DNA from: Paulinella micropora
Taxonomy: Eukaryota; Cercozoa; Imbricatea; Euglyphida
NCBI GenBank assembly: GCA_009731375.1
Contig: BJOX01000078.1
Location: forward strand, 562,586-589,862
Length of the DNA: 27,277 bases
Reading direction: 5' to 3'
Shown: piece after piece, positions 1 to 27,277 of the stretch
Numbering within the stretch: position 1 is the stretch's first letter
How the letters are laid out: the number at the start of each line of letters is the position of its first letter
Notes under the pieces: model-generated
What the model was told of the DNA's origin: nothing
What the model saw: only the letters and a program-made list of their open reading frames with translations
Databases searched by the model: none
Position numbers and translations under genes: made by a program

Positions 1-129
1 GAAGAAGAAGAAGAAGAAGAAGAAGAAGAAGAAGAAGAGGAAGAGGAAGAAGAAGAAGAAGAAGAAGAAGAAGAAGAAGAAGAAGAAGAAGAAGAAGAAG
101 AAGGAGGAGGAGGAGGAGGAGAAGGAGAA
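1..129. repeat. (GAA)n microsatellite
   Basis: A nearly pure GAA triplet run with a few GGA interruptions, starting at the window edge. It lies in the 3' flank of the anoctamin gene. Confidence 0.97.
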
Positions 130-1223
130 GCATACGACATTTGATATTCCTTTGCTAATAGCCTCCCCGAGACGCCCTGAGTCTGAGTGTCAATTCGCCG
201 CCATTACTTATACTTCCATATCAAGAAGACGACCCTGGTGACATCTTTTCCTCTCTCTGCTTGCACTTTTTGAGGTATATGCATTTGTTTGTAGCTTCAC
301 AAGCTTTTGAATCAGTACTGCAAGGAAATAGTGCGGGATCCTAAGCATGTGAAAACTTAGGTTAATCTTCAGTGTTCTTTATATTATTAATATTAATAAT
401 AATATTCATTAAAATTCTAAATGTCACACTTAATCAGCCACTTTTCGAATCGCTAATGCTTATTTTGAGTACTAACTAAAAAAAAATGCAGCGGATTTTT
501 CCTCTTTAAGTGATTTACAGTCTCCGCAGTAATACATGTATTAATAAATTAATCAGTGATGATATACTCTTCCCACTCACTCCTACGAGTGGCAAGTTTC
601 TATTAAGATTAAAATAGATAGTGATTGCGTAAAAAAACAGTGAAGAAGTTCGCAATCAACTTTTTTGAGCAAGTTACCGTTCTTATACTTATATAACTAA
701 TGTTGGAAAGCAAATGAAGTTACGTGAGTCACGGCACGGTTTGTTTCAAATGTAGATGGTGACTAAGCTCAACTATTAACTGTCAAACCTTACCAGGTAA
801 TAATTTAATACACCAACACACGGTGCGCCACGGTGACAACTTATGATTCCCTGTCAGACGGCTGCAGCTGCGTCGCAAGGAAACTGGTGACGTCACCGTT
901 ACTGTGGTGTCCTGAAATTTCGCAAACACTTTTATTCGAGCTTTTCATATTAATACTTGCCACTCGTAGGGGTGAGTGGATAGAGTAAGCATGGACCCAG
1001 GAGAAAGTAAACAAGTATAAAGAATAAAAGAAAAGCAAAATAGTAAGCACTTCTTCTGCTTCCCATTCAGCTCTACGAGTAGCAAGTATTCTGTTAAAAC
1101 AGTGCTTGCGTAAACAACAACATCGACTAAGCTTTGTTATCAACATGAATACTGGTAACTGGCTGAAGCCCTTCATACACGAACGACAAGTACTCTCTAT
1201 CTATACATTACTACATAAATACG

Positions 1224-1225
<2 letters not shown>
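130..1225. other. Unique 3' flanking sequence without a recognised gene
   Basis: Ordinary complexity, AT-rich. Short open frames on both strands (for example 841-1176 minus) show no family resemblance or splice context. The only structure noticed is the inverted-repeat element at 572-979 and a third copy of its end at 1062-1113. Confidence 0.6.
572..979. mobile_element. Possible MITE-like element with ~60-bp inverted ends
   Basis: 572-632 and the reverse complement of 919-979 share a diverged ~60-base sequence: CCACTCA..CCTACGAGTGGC, then TTGCG and an A run. The arrangement resembles terminal inverted repeats bounding about 408 bp. A third, direct copy lies at 1062-1113. No target-site duplication was established. 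Confidence 0.4.
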
Positions 1226-1726
<501 letters not shown>

Positions 1727-2423
1727 NNNNNNNNNNNNNNNNNNNNNNNNNNNNNNNNNNNNNNNNNNNNNNNNNNNNNNNNNNNNNNNNNNNNNNNNNN
1801 NNNNNNNNNNNNNNNNNNNNNNNNNNNNNNNNNNNNNNNNNNNNNNNNNNNNNNNNNNNNNNNNNNNNNNNNNNNNNNNNNNNNNNNNNNNNNNNNNNNN
1901 NNNNNNNNNNNNNNNNNNNNNNNNNNNNNNNNNNNNNNNNNNNNNNNNNNNNNNNNNNNNNNNNNNNNNNNNNNNNNNNNNNNNNNNNNNNNNNNNNNNN
2001 NNNNNNNNNNNNNNNNNNNNNNNNNNNNNNNNNNNNNNNNNNNNNNNNNNNNNNNNNNNNNNNNNNNNNNNNNNNNNNNNNNNNNNNNNNNNNNNNNNNN
2101 NNNNNNNNNNNNNNNNNNNNNNNNNNNNNNNNNNNNNNNNNNNNNNNNNNNNNNNNNNNNNNNNNNNNNNNNNNNNNNNNNNNNNNNNNNNNNNNNNNNN
2201 NNNNNNNNNNNNNNNNNNNNNNNNNNNNNNNNNNNNNNNNNNNNNNNNNNNNNNNNNNNNNNNNNNNNNNNNNNNNNNNNNNNNNNNNNNNNNNNNNNNN
2301 NNNNNNNNNNNNNNNNNNNNNNNNNNNNNNNNNNNNNNNNNNNNNNNNNNNNNNNNNNNNNNNNNNNNNNNNNNNNNNNNNNNNNNNNNNNNNNNNNNNN
2401 NNNNNNNNNNNNNNNNNNNNNNN
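1727..2423. other. Assembly gap (697 N)
   Basis: A run of 697 undetermined bases. It hides the sequence just 3' of the anoctamin stop codon, including any polyadenylation signal. Confidence 0.99.
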
Positions 2424-2461
2424 TGTGGGGCGGGAGGAATTATTTTAACACACACACACCC

Positions 2462-27277
<24,816 letters not shown>

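Noticed and set aside
841-1176. 111-residue minus-strand frame in unique 3' flank
   Set aside because: No recognised family, no clear codon bias, and it overlaps the inverted-repeat element.

Overview
The window is eukaryotic genomic DNA made mostly of microsatellites, and it carries one multi-exon gene on the minus strand. I read 21 exons of an anoctamin (TMEM16) family membrane protein between 27096 and 2462. They cover transmembrane segment 1 through to the stop codon, giving one partial codon plus 623 residues. Splice phases fit at all 20 junctions with no internal stop. All six positions that bind calcium in known TMEM16 proteins are kept: N254 and E258 in TM6, D325 and E328 in TM7, E357 and D361 in TM8 (numbering from the first complete codon here). 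The N-terminal cytoplasmic domain, promoter and start codon must lie beyond position 27277. No tRNA, rRNA, CRISPR array or second gene was found.

Layout: 1-2461 is the 3' flank, with GAA, AGT and GA repeats, one inverted-repeat element and a 697-base gap. 2462-27096 is the gene, about 1.87 kb of coding sequence in 24.6 kb. Exons are tiny (39-119 nt, apart from the 408-nt terminal exon), and the introns (295-3188 nt) are almost wholly simple repeats, usually with a different motif in each. 27097-27277 is the end of the preceding intron. Other repeats are a ~309-bp element present twice in direct orientation, a ~120-150-bp MITE-like element present twice in inverted orientation, and six runs of N.

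The most unusual feature is that many introns hold multiple short copies of the edge of the neighbouring exon, splice site included, separated by the intron's own microsatellite. Copies of a donor edge always lie in the downstream intron, and copies of an acceptor edge in the upstream intron. Exon 1 has 8 donor-edge copies, exon 12 has 12 acceptor-edge copies, exon 10 has 8, exon 3 has 7, exon 5 has 7, exon 8 has 5, and exons 2 and 6 have both kinds. I call these exon-edge satellites. Many differences between copies and exon are synonymous in the exon's frame.

The organism cannot be named. The deduced donor sites lack G at +5 in 18 of 20 cases and have C at +3 in 11 of 20, unlike the usual animal, plant and fungal consensus. 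This may point to a protist or another lineage with a relaxed splice code. Runs of N and the extreme repeat content mean assembly error must be excluded before the duplications are taken as biology.
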